From SFEL01 sp045592165 (lineage in GTDB: Bacteria > Bacillota > Clostridia > Christensenellales > CAG-138), in assembly GCA_045592165.1 (NCBI GenBank), contig JAZNUG010000096.1:1-20622 (forward strand): a stretch of 20,622 nt of DNA, read 5' to 3'. How positions within the stretch are numbered: the stretch's first letter is position 1; each line of letters opens with the position of its first letter. Below the pieces are notes generated by a model, which had not been told where the DNA came from, did no database searches, and saw only the letters and a list, made by a program, of their open reading frames with translations. The translations under genes and the position numbers were made by a program. Shown piece by piece: positions 13,091-20,007 of this stretch.

Positions 13091-13170
13091 AAACAAAAGA
13101 GCGGCTTTGGTTTCCCAAAGCCGCTAAAACTTGTTGTCCTTGATTGAAAGGGAACTTGTTTCTCACTTGC
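13091..13170 (-). ncRNA. Candidate small RNA, copy 1 of a tandem pair
   Basis: Read on the minus strand, a TATAAT box (13177-13182) predicts a start near 13170. The transcript would run about 80 nt, through a 5' segment shared with copy 2 (CTTGCAAGTGAGAAACAAG, then TTCCCTTTCAA), and end in an intrinsic terminator: 11-bp stem 13100-13110/13115-13125 with loop GAAA and a T-rich tail. There is no ribosome binding site or open frame in it. It lies between the copy 2 unit and the SRP RNA promoter. The shared 5' part with single-stranded purine and pyrimidine stretches could be a target-binding region. It is not a family I recognise. Confidence 0.6.
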
Positions 13171-13247
13171 AAGTATATTATAACCCGCCCATGGCGGTAT
13201 TTCATCACAAAAGTATTACAAACCCATCAAATGTTGATTAAGTTTTG
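13144..13247 (-). repeat. 104-bp direct repeat, copy 1
   Basis: This segment and 13383-13486 differ at three positions by eye. It covers the promoter and first ~27 nt of the candidate small RNA. The start-site region has a 10-bp palindrome, ACTTGCAAGT. Outside the repeat the terminators differ in sequence but keep the same shape. Confidence 0.9.
13177..13205 (-). promoter_or_regulatory. Promoter of small RNA copy 1
   Basis: TATAAT (13177-13182), with ATGAAA (13200-13205, four of six consensus bases) 17 bp upstream, on the minus strand. The -10 is perfect; the -35 is weak. Confidence 0.55.
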
Positions 13248-13335
13248 ATTTTTATTTTGCATAATTTATAAACCTGCCGCCCGTTTATGCATTTAGGGAT
13301 ATTCCATAGCCCCTGCACAGGATTCACTTTGCAAC

Positions 13336-13409
13336 GAAAAACGGCTCCCATTTTCATGGGAGCCGCGAAACTCATGTTGCCTTTGAAAGGGAACTTGTTT
13401 CTCACTTGC
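13336..13409 (-). ncRNA. Candidate small RNA, copy 2 of a tandem pair
   Basis: Same organisation as copy 1: start near 13409 after TATAAT (13416-13421), the same 5' segment, and a terminator of different sequence but the same design: 10-bp stem 13342-13351/13356-13365, loop GAAA, then TTTTT (plus-strand A run 13337-13341). Predicted length is about 75 nt. It lies just after the QueG-like gene, whose last codons fall inside the repeat, which suggests that this is the original copy and that copy 1 arose by duplication. Confidence 0.6.
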
Positions 13410-13486
13410 AAGTATATTATAACCTGCCCATGGCGTTATTTCATCACAAAAGTATTACAAACTCATCAAATGTTGATTAAGTTTTG
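13383..13486 (-). repeat. 104-bp direct repeat, copy 2
   Basis: Partner of 13144-13247 at an offset of 239 bases. Its distal ten bases overlap the end of the QueG-like gene, so the duplicated unit carried the stop-codon region of that gene with it. Confidence 0.9.
13416..13444 (-). promoter_or_regulatory. Promoter of small RNA copy 2
   Basis: TATAAT (13416-13421) and ATGAAA (13439-13444) on the minus strand with a 17-bp spacer, identical in the elements to copy 1. Confidence 0.55.
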
Positions 13487-14376
13487 CTGAAATATTTATT
13501 TAATGCCCACTCTGCAGCCTTTTTCACCCCTTCAAAGGGAGATTCCGCCGCCTTTTGTATCTCTTCCCTGTACAATCCCTGCCGGGCTGCCATCGCTATG
13601 GCCTCGGCGGTCAGCTTGCCGCCGCCGGTCATGTTTTTGCCGGTAAGCTTTCTTGCGGCAGATGTATTTCCTTCTATAAGGGCACCCATATCAAATGCCC
13701 TGCGAAGCTCGTCCGACGGCTCATCATATCCATCCTTAATATTAAACGGACAAGCCCGCAAACATTCCTCGCAGCCGATATGATGCCTTTGCAGCTCCCT
13801 CACCCACTCAGGATGCAGTGCATTCTCCATATACAAGCGCATACATTTGCCTGTGTCTCTGCATTGTCCTATAGCGCCTGACGGGCAGGCATCCCTGCAT
13901 GCAGTGCAATCGTCGGGACATGGGGTGTGGGCTGTCTGCACTTCCTCCGGTCCTGTACCGTCCGTTGCAACAGCCTCCAGTACTATGCAGGAGCCGTAAG
14001 GCTCAATTCTCAGCAGGCCGTTTTTGCCCATGTCGCCTATGCCCTGTGCAAGGGCAAAGGCGCGAAGCGGTATTTCCGCCTTCTCGGCATAAAAGCCCAG
14101 TTCCTGTATTTCCTGCACGACCTGTTTTGCGGCAAAATACGCCGCGTTGGATGCAGGATAATATGCGGGGATCCGTTCCGAAGGCTCAAAGGGTCTGTAC
14201 GGATACACCATCAGCAGTATGCTTTTCGCCCTGGGATAAGCCGCCGCCGGATCGCCGGAAAGCCCCATTGCTCCCTCTGCAATTCCGGGATCCCAATGGG
14301 GTATGTGGGCAGGAGCAAGGGCATAGCACTGTGCAAAGCCCGCCCTGCGTATTATGTTTTTCAGCCGCTCATCCAT
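13477..14376 (-). CDS. QueG-like protein with two [4Fe-4S] clusters (epoxyqueuosine reductase-like)
   Basis: A 299-aa protein. The N-terminal ~140 residues resemble the cobalamin-binding part of QueG-type proteins, including QGIGDMGKNGLLRIEPYGSCIVLEAVATD (about 111-139). A ferredoxin-like domain with two cluster motifs follows: Cys153, 157, 160 and 164 (CPDDCTACRDACPSGAI) and Cys202, 205 and 209 (GCEECLRACPFN), with Cys172 and Cys178 near. True QueG reduces epoxyqueuosine to queuosine in tRNA and usually has about 380 residues with C-terminal HEAT repeats; this shorter form lacks those, so the role may differ. It follows rsmA by 15 bases and probably shares its transcript. There is no strong ribosome binding site before the ATG. 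Confidence 0.75.
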   Translation of the reverse strand: MDERLKNIIRRAGFAQCYALAPAHIPHWDPGIAEGAMGLSGDPAAAYPRAKSILLMVYPYRPFEPSERIPAYYPASNAAYFAAKQVVQEIQELGFYAEKAEIPLRAFALAQGIGDMGKNGLLRIEPYGSCIVLEAVATDGTGPEEVQTAHTPCPDDCTACRDACPSGAIGQCRDTGKCMRLYMENALHPEWVRELQRHHIGCEECLRACPFNIKDGYDEPSDELRRAFDMGALIEGNTSAARKLTGKNMTGGGKLTAEAIAMAARQGLYREEIQKAAESPFEGVKKAAEWALNKYFSKT

Positions 14377-14391
14377 GTGTGATTTTTGTCA

Positions 14392-15201
14392 TTATTTCCC
14401 GTGCGCTTCAATTTCCCCGGAAATAGCGCCAAATTGCGCCGGGGTCAGCTTTTCTGCCCGAATATTCGGCTGTATTCCCACGGCGGCGCATATTTCATTC
14501 AGGCGAACGTCTGATATCCCGGCCGCCTTAAGGTTGTTTGCAAGGGTCTTGCGCCGCATGGCAAATGCGCTTTCCAGCAGCCAATGAAGCTGGGGATGCT
14601 GCTCCGCATCCTTTCTTTTAAGCGTTATCACCACAGAATCCACCTCAGGCTGGGGATAATACGCTTCCCGTGACAGCTTCAGCAATATTGATACGTCATA
14701 ATAATACTGAGCCAATACCGTCAGCGGGCCGTATACCCTGTCTCCCGGCTTTGCGAAGAATCGTTCCGCAGCTTCCTTCTGCATCATCAGGGTCATGGAA
14801 GAAATATCTGCCCCGCAGGTAATAAGCTGGGTGCATATGGGGGTGGTGATATAGTATGGCAGATTGCCTGCAATGCTTACCCTGCCGCCAATGCTGTCTG
14901 CAACCAACCTGATGTCGGTCTTCAGTACATCCCCTTCAACAAGCATCAGCTTCTCGCCGAATCTGTCTTTCAGAATCTCAGCCATGCGCTTATCTATCTC
15001 GATAGCAGCAACCTGTTCATCCCTGTTCAGCAGCTTTTCCGTCAGCGCTCCCATACCGGGGCCTATCTCTATTACTGCTCCGTTGCAGGAGGCAGCTATT
15101 TCTTCTGCCGCGGCGTCATCCGCCAAAAAATTCTGCCCCAGCGCCTTGTTTGGCGTGAGACCGTATTGTGCAAGCTGTGCTTTTATGGAGGTAATGCTCA
15201 T
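14392..15201 (-). CDS. rsmA: 16S rRNA dimethyladenosine transferase RsmA (KsgA)
   Basis: A 269-aa methyltransferase that uses S-adenosylmethionine to dimethylate two adjacent adenines in the helix 45 loop of 16S rRNA during late small-subunit assembly. Motifs: NKALGQNFL (18-26), the SAM site EIGPGMGALTEKLL (45-58), the acidic residue of motif II in AAIEIDKRM, and the catalytic NLPYYITTPI (113-122). The C-terminal domain contains AFAMRRKTLANNL, also typical. Start 15201 is chosen because AAGGGA lies seven bases upstream; 15237 has no such site. Length is that of the family. It heads a transcript with the QueG-like gene. Confidence 0.96.
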   Translation of the reverse strand: MSITSIKAQLAQYGLTPNKALGQNFLADDAAAEEIAASCNGAVIEIGPGMGALTEKLLNRDEQVAAIEIDKRMAEILKDRFGEKLMLVEGDVLKTDIRLVADSIGGRVSIAGNLPYYITTPICTQLITCGADISSMTLMMQKEAAERFFAKPGDRVYGPLTVLAQYYYDVSILLKLSREAYYPQPEVDSVVITLKRKDAEQHPQLHWLLESAFAMRRKTLANNLKAAGISDVRLNEICAAVGIQPNIRAEKLTPAQFGAISGEIEAHGK

Positions 15202-15352
15202 GTATTTTCCCTTTCGCGGGGAGGTGTAATGCCTCAAAAACCGCTGTCCCGCAGGCTTTTTTATGTAATATGCGCTTTCATTTTATCAAGGCCGCCAAAC
15301 CCTGTCAAATGGGGTAAATAACATAACCTGTGTAAACTTTCACTGTCAGCCG

Positions 15353-15381
15353 TTTACAGCTTTTCCCTGCCACGATATAAT
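15353..15381 (+). promoter_or_regulatory. Promoter of the PBP gene
   Basis: TTTACA (15353-15358) and TATAAT (15376-15381), spaced by 17 bp, predict a start near 15388, about 30 bases before the TTG start codon. Confidence 0.8.
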
Positions 15382-15418
15382 TAATCATATCCTATTTTAA
15401 CGGAGCGGTATCCATCCC

Positions 15419-17581
15419 TTGAAACGATTCCTCTGCATATTTCTCATAGCCCTGATGGCAGCCTCAAGCTTCTCCGGCTGCGCCTCCTCCTCAAGCGGAC
15501 GGCAGGCCTGTCTGGATTTTTTGAGCTGCATTTCGGAAGAAAACTATACTGACGCATACCAGCTGCTGGATGACAGCATCAAGCTGGATTCCGATGAGGA
15601 AAACCTTGAGCTTCGTGGCAAAATAAGCGAAAAGCAGTTTGTTGCCAAATATTCAAACATATTCGCCGCCCTGGAAATAGACTCCGTGGTATACGAAAAT
15701 ATCGACATCGACCAGGGCGAGGTATTCACCATTGCCAACTTTACCGGCACATACTCCTCTGCCCTTGCGGGAGATATCACAGGGGAATACCGCATGGTTG
15801 CCCTTAAGGTAAACGGCAAATGGTGCATCGAATGGGCGCCCAATCTTATCTTCCCCGAAATGGAATGGGGGGACACCGTCCGCGTTGCCACCCTGCCTGC
15901 CCAGCGCGGCGAAATAATTGCCGACGGCCACGTACTGGCCACCAAGGAAGGCAGAATATCCGTATACGCCATGCCGGACAGAATTCCCGAAACCGAGCTG
16001 GAAAACTTCTACATAAAGGTATCCGCCCTTCTGGGCATGAACCGCTACGATATGGAAAAAGCCATGTCCAAGGCATACGACGGCGTGGCAATACTCAAGC
16101 AGTATTATCAGGACGATTTCCCCGCCTATCTCGAAACCCAGCTCCTTGAGGTTACAGGCATTGGCGTGGACTACGGCAATTACGGCTCTGTCCGCTCCTA
16201 TCCCGAGAAGGACATGCTGGCCCATACCATAGGCTATGTTGGCATAGTAAACGCACCGGATGCCGCAGCCTTGAACGAAACCCTTGCCCAGCTCAACGAG
16301 GGGCGCACCGAGGAAGACGGCCTGTACAATTCAGACTCCCGGGTTGGCCGCAACGGCCTGGAATCCCGTTATGAGAGGGAACTTCGCGGCAAGGACGGAT
16401 ACCGCATATACATCTGCACATCCCAGGGCACAAACCGCCGCACCCTCTATACCAAGGAACAGCAGGACGGTCTTGATCTGCAGCTCACCATAAATTACGA
16501 GCTGCAGAAGCGCCTTGATTTTGTGATGGACAGCGTGCTTTACGGAGAAACCACCGCGGGTGCCGTGGTGGTAATGAACCCCACCACCGGCGCAATAGAA
16601 GCCATGACTTCATGGCCGGGCTACGACCTTAATTCCTTTGCCCGGGGCATAAGCTCCGCCGATTATAATGCTCTCCTTTCCATGGCAAATACCCCCCTTT
16701 ACAATCGCCTTACCCAGGGTCTTTATCCCCCCGGTTCGGTTTTAAAGGCATTCACCGCCGTGGCTGCCCTTCAGACAGGCACGCTGGATACAAGCTATGT
16801 TTTTGAAGGGGAAATTGAGGACGATTACTGGCTCCCCACCGAATTCGGCACATGGCTTGGCAGCAGGATCAAGCGTACCGAAGTAAAGTACGGCAGAATG
16901 TCCCCCCTGAATATGCGCAGCGCCATTGTCCATTCGGATAATATCTACTTTGCAAACGCCTCCCTGCTGCTGGGCTGGGATAATTATCAGAATTACATGA
17001 CCAGCATAGGCTTCGGGGATAATATGCCCTTCGACCTGAATGTTGCCACCTCTCAGCTTTACAATGAGGGCACAGAGCTGAGCCTTATGCTTCTTGCAGA
17101 AAGCGGCTACGGTCAGGGCGAGCTGCTTACCACCCCTCTGCAGATGGCAGTAATGTTCTCCGCCTTTGCAAACGGCGGCAACATAATGCAGCCCTATATT
17201 GTAGAAAGCTTCTGCGAAACCAAGGGCATAACCTATGATACAGTTTCCTCAACCCAGCCCACCCTGTGGAAGTCGGGGGTAATCGATCAGGTTTCTATTG
17301 ATACAGTAGTTCCCTATCTTCAGGATGTTGTAAACAAGGATCTTAACGGTACCGGCCGCTCCCTCAAGGTAAACTCCGTACAGATTGCGGCAAAGACGGG
17401 TACTGCGGAAATCGGCAACGACAAGAGCCGTGAAATTTCCTGGTTTGCCGGCTTCCGCTGCGGCGTTGAGCCGGAGGATGCCCGCCTTGTGCTGGTAATG
17501 CTGGAGGTTCCCACCGAGGATCAGTTCCAGTCCCTCAAGTTTGATGTGGCAAGAGAATTGCTGAAAATGAGCGCACCGTAA
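15419..17581 (+). CDS. Class B penicillin-binding protein with MecA_N-like domain
   Basis: A 720-aa cell-wall transpeptidase. The N-terminus has a hydrophobic signal ending in FSGC (Cys21), suggesting a lipoprotein anchor. Residues about 28-148 form an NTF2-like MecA_N domain (ACLDFLSCISEENYTDAYQLL to the WAPNLIFPEMEWGD end). The dimerisation part begins with LPAQRGEIIADG (159-170). The transpeptidase domain has the three active-site motifs: SVLK (Ser440, Lys443), SDN (506-508) and KTG (659-661). This layout is that of low-affinity PBPs such as MecA, Enterococcus PBP5 and B. subtilis PbpC. It cross-links peptidoglycan outside the membrane. Translation starts at a TTG with GGAG 13 bases upstream, a weak initiation site. 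A palindromic repeat and a terminator follow. Confidence 0.92.
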   Translation: MKRFLCIFLIALMAASSFSGCASSSSGRQACLDFLSCISEENYTDAYQLLDDSIKLDSDEENLELRGKISEKQFVAKYSNIFAALEIDSVVYENIDIDQGEVFTIANFTGTYSSALAGDITGEYRMVALKVNGKWCIEWAPNLIFPEMEWGDTVRVATLPAQRGEIIADGHVLATKEGRISVYAMPDRIPETELENFYIKVSALLGMNRYDMEKAMSKAYDGVAILKQYYQDDFPAYLETQLLEVTGIGVDYGNYGSVRSYPEKDMLAHTIGYVGIVNAPDAAALNETLAQLNEGRTEEDGLYNSDSRVGRNGLESRYERELRGKDGYRIYICTSQGTNRRTLYTKEQQDGLDLQLTINYELQKRLDFVMDSVLYGETTAGAVVVMNPTTGAIEAMTSWPGYDLNSFARGISSADYNALLSMANTPLYNRLTQGLYPPGSVLKAFTAVAALQTGTLDTSYVFEGEIEDDYWLPTEFGTWLGSRIKRTEVKYGRMSPLNMRSAIVHSDNIYFANASLLLGWDNYQNYMTSIGFGDNMPFDLNVATSQLYNEGTELSLMLLAESGYGQGELLTTPLQMAVMFSAFANGGNIMQPYIVESFCETKGITYDTVSSTQPTLWKSGVIDQVSIDTVVPYLQDVVNKDLNGTGRSLKVNSVQIAAKTGTAEIGNDKSREISWFAGFRCGVEPEDARLVLVMLEVPTEDQFQSLKFDVARELLKMSAP

Positions 17582-17587
17582 AACATT

Positions 17588-17616
17588 TCGCTGAAATGCT
17601 TATGGCATTTCAGCGA
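17588..17616. repeat. REP-like palindrome, second copy
   Basis: TCGCTGAAATGC (17588-17599) and GCATTTCAGCGA (17605-17616) form a 12-bp stem with a 5-base loop. Eleven of the twelve arm bases are the same as in the hairpin at 7384-7412. There is no T run after it, and a true terminator follows separately, so it is probably an interspersed palindromic repeat. Confidence 0.75.
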
Positions 17617-17658
17617 GTTGTCCCTTCCCCGCACCAAATCAAAATGATTTTCCCCATT

Positions 17659-17690
17659 AAAAAAGACAAGGCAAATCGCCTTGTCTTTTT
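17659..17690. terminator. Bidirectional terminator between the PBP gene and the 70-aa gene
   Basis: Stem GACAAGGC (17665-17672) and GCCTTGTC (17678-17685), with A on the left and T on the right, so it can end transcripts from both sides. Confidence 0.88.
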
Positions 17691-17697
17691 ATGTTTG

Positions 17698-17910
17698 CTA
17701 TTCTCTTTCTGTCAGGTCATACAGCCTGTACATTGAAAGCATATTGCCGTACATCAGCTTGTTTCCAAGGGCTTCCCGGAAGGAGACTGTTTTTTCCTTT
17801 CCGTCAGCCTTAAGCTGCTGCATTTTGCCTTCCGCTGCAGCGTAGTTCTGCTGCACAGCGGCAAGCATCTTTTCAAATGCTTCCAGACGTTCTTTTTCCC
17901 CGGTCTTCAT
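17698..17910 (-). CDS. Small helical protein of unknown function, 70 aa
   Basis: A charged protein starting MKTGEKERLEAFEKMLAAVQQNY, with a coiled-coil-like helix through about residue 35, and ending FREALGNKLMYGNMLSMYRLYDLTERE. There is no signal or membrane segment. It starts seven bases after the stop of the DUF308-like gene, lacks a strong ribosome binding site, and is probably co-translated with that gene. No family recognised; the Tyr and Met-rich C-terminus is its most distinct feature. Confidence 0.65.
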   Translation of the reverse strand: MKTGEKERLEAFEKMLAAVQQNYAAAEGKMQQLKADGKEKTVSFREALGNKLMYGNMLSMYRLYDLTERE

Positions 17911-17917
17911 TCTGTTA

Positions 17918-18451
17918 TCAGGCCACAGGGGTTTCGGTCTTTTTCATCTCCCGGGCAAGCCAGAGATTGCCCAGGCCGCTGAGTATCAATACAATGCCTG
18001 CAGCGATGGTCATGGCACGCTCTCCTGCAAAGGGATCCACCATCATGAACACGCCTATTGCCATAAATACCGCTGCGCCGATGATATCCCTCTTCCAGCC
18101 CAAGTAGGCGTGCTTTTTAAGATCCAATGCAATCTGCAGCTTGATAACGCCGTCCGCAATCAGTGCTGCGCCGCCCAGCGTGATCATGGCGGCTGTCACG
18201 TTTTGGTTCCATCTGAGCACAAGTACGCCAAGCAGCAGCACCGTCAGCGCCCTGATTATGCCGTTGCCCAAGCTAAGTCCGTCCTTTTTGCAGCACATGA
18301 ATACCCTTATTGCGCCGTATACAGCCAATGTCCAGCCCAGCACACTTGTTGCTATTACAGGGGCAATGTCAGGCCAGCCGGCCATTACCGCACCAAGCAG
18401 TATAAACAGGGCAGTGGAAATAAAAAATGACTTTTTAAATTCGCTGTTCAT
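17918..18451 (-). CDS. DUF308/HdeD-like six-helix membrane protein
   Basis: A 177-aa protein with about six hydrophobic segments (around residues 9-26, 31-52, 64-80, 87-104, 124-140 and 146-165) joined by short loops. The repeated pattern of G-x-x-x-x-x-W/P-D, Y-G-x-I/V and G-x-x-x-L-I-x-D-G-V-I-K matches the DUF308 family that includes HdeD. The function in Clostridia is unknown; E. coli HdeD is linked to acid stress. The ATG has AGGAGG four bases upstream, a strong site. The 70-aa gene follows in the same transcript. Confidence 0.82.
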   Translation of the reverse strand: MNSEFKKSFFISTALFILLGAVMAGWPDIAPVIATSVLGWTLAVYGAIRVFMCCKKDGLSLGNGIIRALTVLLLGVLVLRWNQNVTAAMITLGGAALIADGVIKLQIALDLKKHAYLGWKRDIIGAAVFMAIGVFMMVDPFAGERAMTIAAGIVLILSGLGNLWLAREMKKTETPVA

Positions 18452-18651
18452 AGGACCTCCTGTGATTTTCGGAACTGATGATGTGAATAGACGGGATAAT
18501 GCATAATATATTAATTTGATTTTACCAGAAACCCTGCGGATTGTGCAGTGGTTTTTTCAATAATTCATCATTTATTTCAAGTTTTTTATGTATTTTTGTA
18601 TCCCTTTTCTTTCCCCGGGTAAAAATCCTGCGTCTGGATATGCTATACATC

Positions 18652-19728
18652 ATGAAGAACAGACACCTGAAATACATCATAACCGGCTTTGCCCTGTCTA
18701 TACTTGCTGCCCTTCTGCTGGCCGGGGGCAGATTTTACCGTACCGTCACCCATGACCCCATGAGCGCATTCCAGACGCCGCCGCCTTCCCCTGCTCCCGC
18801 TCCCTCAACCTCCCCTGCGCCGCAGCCCACCCTTTCTCCCGAAGAAAGACTGATAGAGCAGGCAGACAGGGATTTTATGCAGAATCGTGTAAACATACTG
18901 CTTCTGGGCTGGGACCAGAGCCCGGAGCGGAATGACAGGGACAGCGTGCTGTATCGGGATGAAAACAACAACTTCCGCAGCGACGTGCTGATGCTGCTTA
19001 CGGTGAATTTTGAGGATTCTACCGCCCATCTTATCTCCATCCCCCGGGATACCATGGCAAAGATATACAACACCAAGGGCCATTGGAAGATAAACGCCGC
19101 CTTTGCCAAAGGAGGCAGCATAGAGGGGGACGGTTTCGAGTATGCCATAAAGACCGTAGAAAATCTTATGGGCGTACCTATCGGTTATTATGCAGGGGTA
19201 AACATGGAAGGGCTGAAAGCCGTAGTGGATGCCATGGGCGGGGTGGAATTTGATGTGGATCAGGAAATAATCCTCAATGGACGCACCCTTTCGCCCGGCC
19301 TGCAGCTGATGGACGGCCAGAAGGTGCTGGATTACTGCCGGGCACGCAAGGGCTACGGCACGGATGTGGACAGAGCAGACCGGCAGCAGCGGATGCTTTT
19401 TGCCATATTTGATCAGCTGAAGCAGGCAAACGGCCTTACCACCCTGCCAAAGGCATATCTATCGGTAAAGGATTATATCCATACCAATCTTTCCGTGGAG
19501 CAGATCGCCGCCCTTGCGGTATTTGCCATGGAACTGGAGCCTGATGTAAATCTGTTCCGTCATACCCTTGAGGGCCGCTATATCAACGGTACGGTTTACA
19601 ACGGCGCATCCTTTTATGTGCTGGATACCTCCGCTCTCAAGGCCCTCATGAAGGACATTTTCGGCGTGGATATAGAAGTGGATTACAAATACGATTACCG
19701 CTATGTGCGGGATCATGCGGTGAGGTAA
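18652..19728 (+). CDS. LCP (LytR-CpsA-Psr) family cell-wall glycopolymer ligase
   Basis: A 358-aa protein with a short cytoplasmic N-terminus, one membrane helix (about 8-26), a proline-rich linker (about 44-61, PPPSPAPAPSTSPAP) and an extracellular LCP domain: NILLLGWDQ, D-R-D-S, RSDVLMLLTVN, LISIPRDTM, then YCRARK and DVDRADRQQRML with the catalytic and lipid-phosphate binding Arg and Asp residues of the family. Such enzymes attach teichoic-acid-like or capsule polymers to peptidoglycan. The start is uncertain: ATG 18652 is used, ATG 18640 is in frame, and neither has a good ribosome binding site. The gene stands alone near the PBP gene, both acting on the wall. Confidence 0.9.
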   Translation: MKNRHLKYIITGFALSILAALLLAGGRFYRTVTHDPMSAFQTPPPSPAPAPSTSPAPQPTLSPEERLIEQADRDFMQNRVNILLLGWDQSPERNDRDSVLYRDENNNFRSDVLMLLTVNFEDSTAHLISIPRDTMAKIYNTKGHWKINAAFAKGGSIEGDGFEYAIKTVENLMGVPIGYYAGVNMEGLKAVVDAMGGVEFDVDQEIILNGRTLSPGLQLMDGQKVLDYCRARKGYGTDVDRADRQQRMLFAIFDQLKQANGLTTLPKAYLSVKDYIHTNLSVEQIAALAVFAMELEPDVNLFRHTLEGRYINGTVYNGASFYVLDTSALKALMKDIFGVDIEVDYKYDYRYVRDHAVR

Positions 19729-19965
19729 GATTTTTTCTCTGCTTTTTCTCTTTCTTTTCACAAGATAAGCAAGAAGAAAAAGCAGCAAAAAGAGAAAGAA
19801 AAGTGCAAATAGAAATAATAATACTGCACCCATAAAAAGTGCACCCACGACAGTAATGCAAAAGTCGGACTATTTTCCCCAATTATCCCTGACCCTCGCT
19901 TTTCTTTTTCTTTTGCTTCTTTTCTCTTTAAAACAAAGGAAGGCCCTTGCATTATTCCAAAAACG
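19729..19965. other. Low-complexity purine/pyrimidine-rich intergenic stretch
   Basis: No gene is credible here. A pyrimidine tract (about 19731-19757) is followed by a purine tract (about 19768-19802). CTGCTTTTTCT and AGAAAAAGCAG form an 11-bp inverted repeat across them. A second pyrimidine tract lies near 19901-19930. The short open frames seen on the minus strand are Leu, Phe and Lys runs produced by these tracts. Confidence 0.6.
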
Positions 19966-19966
19966 C

Positions 19967-19995
19967 AAAAACCGCCGCACATGATGTGCGGCGGT
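19967..19995 (-). terminator. Terminator of the glutamate synthase gene
   Basis: An 11-bp perfect stem, ACCGCCGCACA (19971-19981) and TGTGCGGCGGT (19985-19995), with a 3-base loop; on the minus strand it is followed by TTTTGCGTTT. It lies 12 bases after the stop codon. Confidence 0.9.
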
Positions 19996-20007
19996 TTGTT
20001 GTTATAT

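Noticed and set aside
13144..13486. Possible CRISPR array
   Set aside because: Only two repeats of 104 bp, far too long and few; no spacer pattern or cas genes. Promoter and terminator structure fits duplicated small RNA genes instead.
19459..19982. Minus-strand open frames with Leu/Phe-rich membrane-like segments
   Set aside because: The hydrophobic runs come from the purine/pyrimidine tracts, and one frame continues antisense into the LCP gene; no ribosome binding sites.
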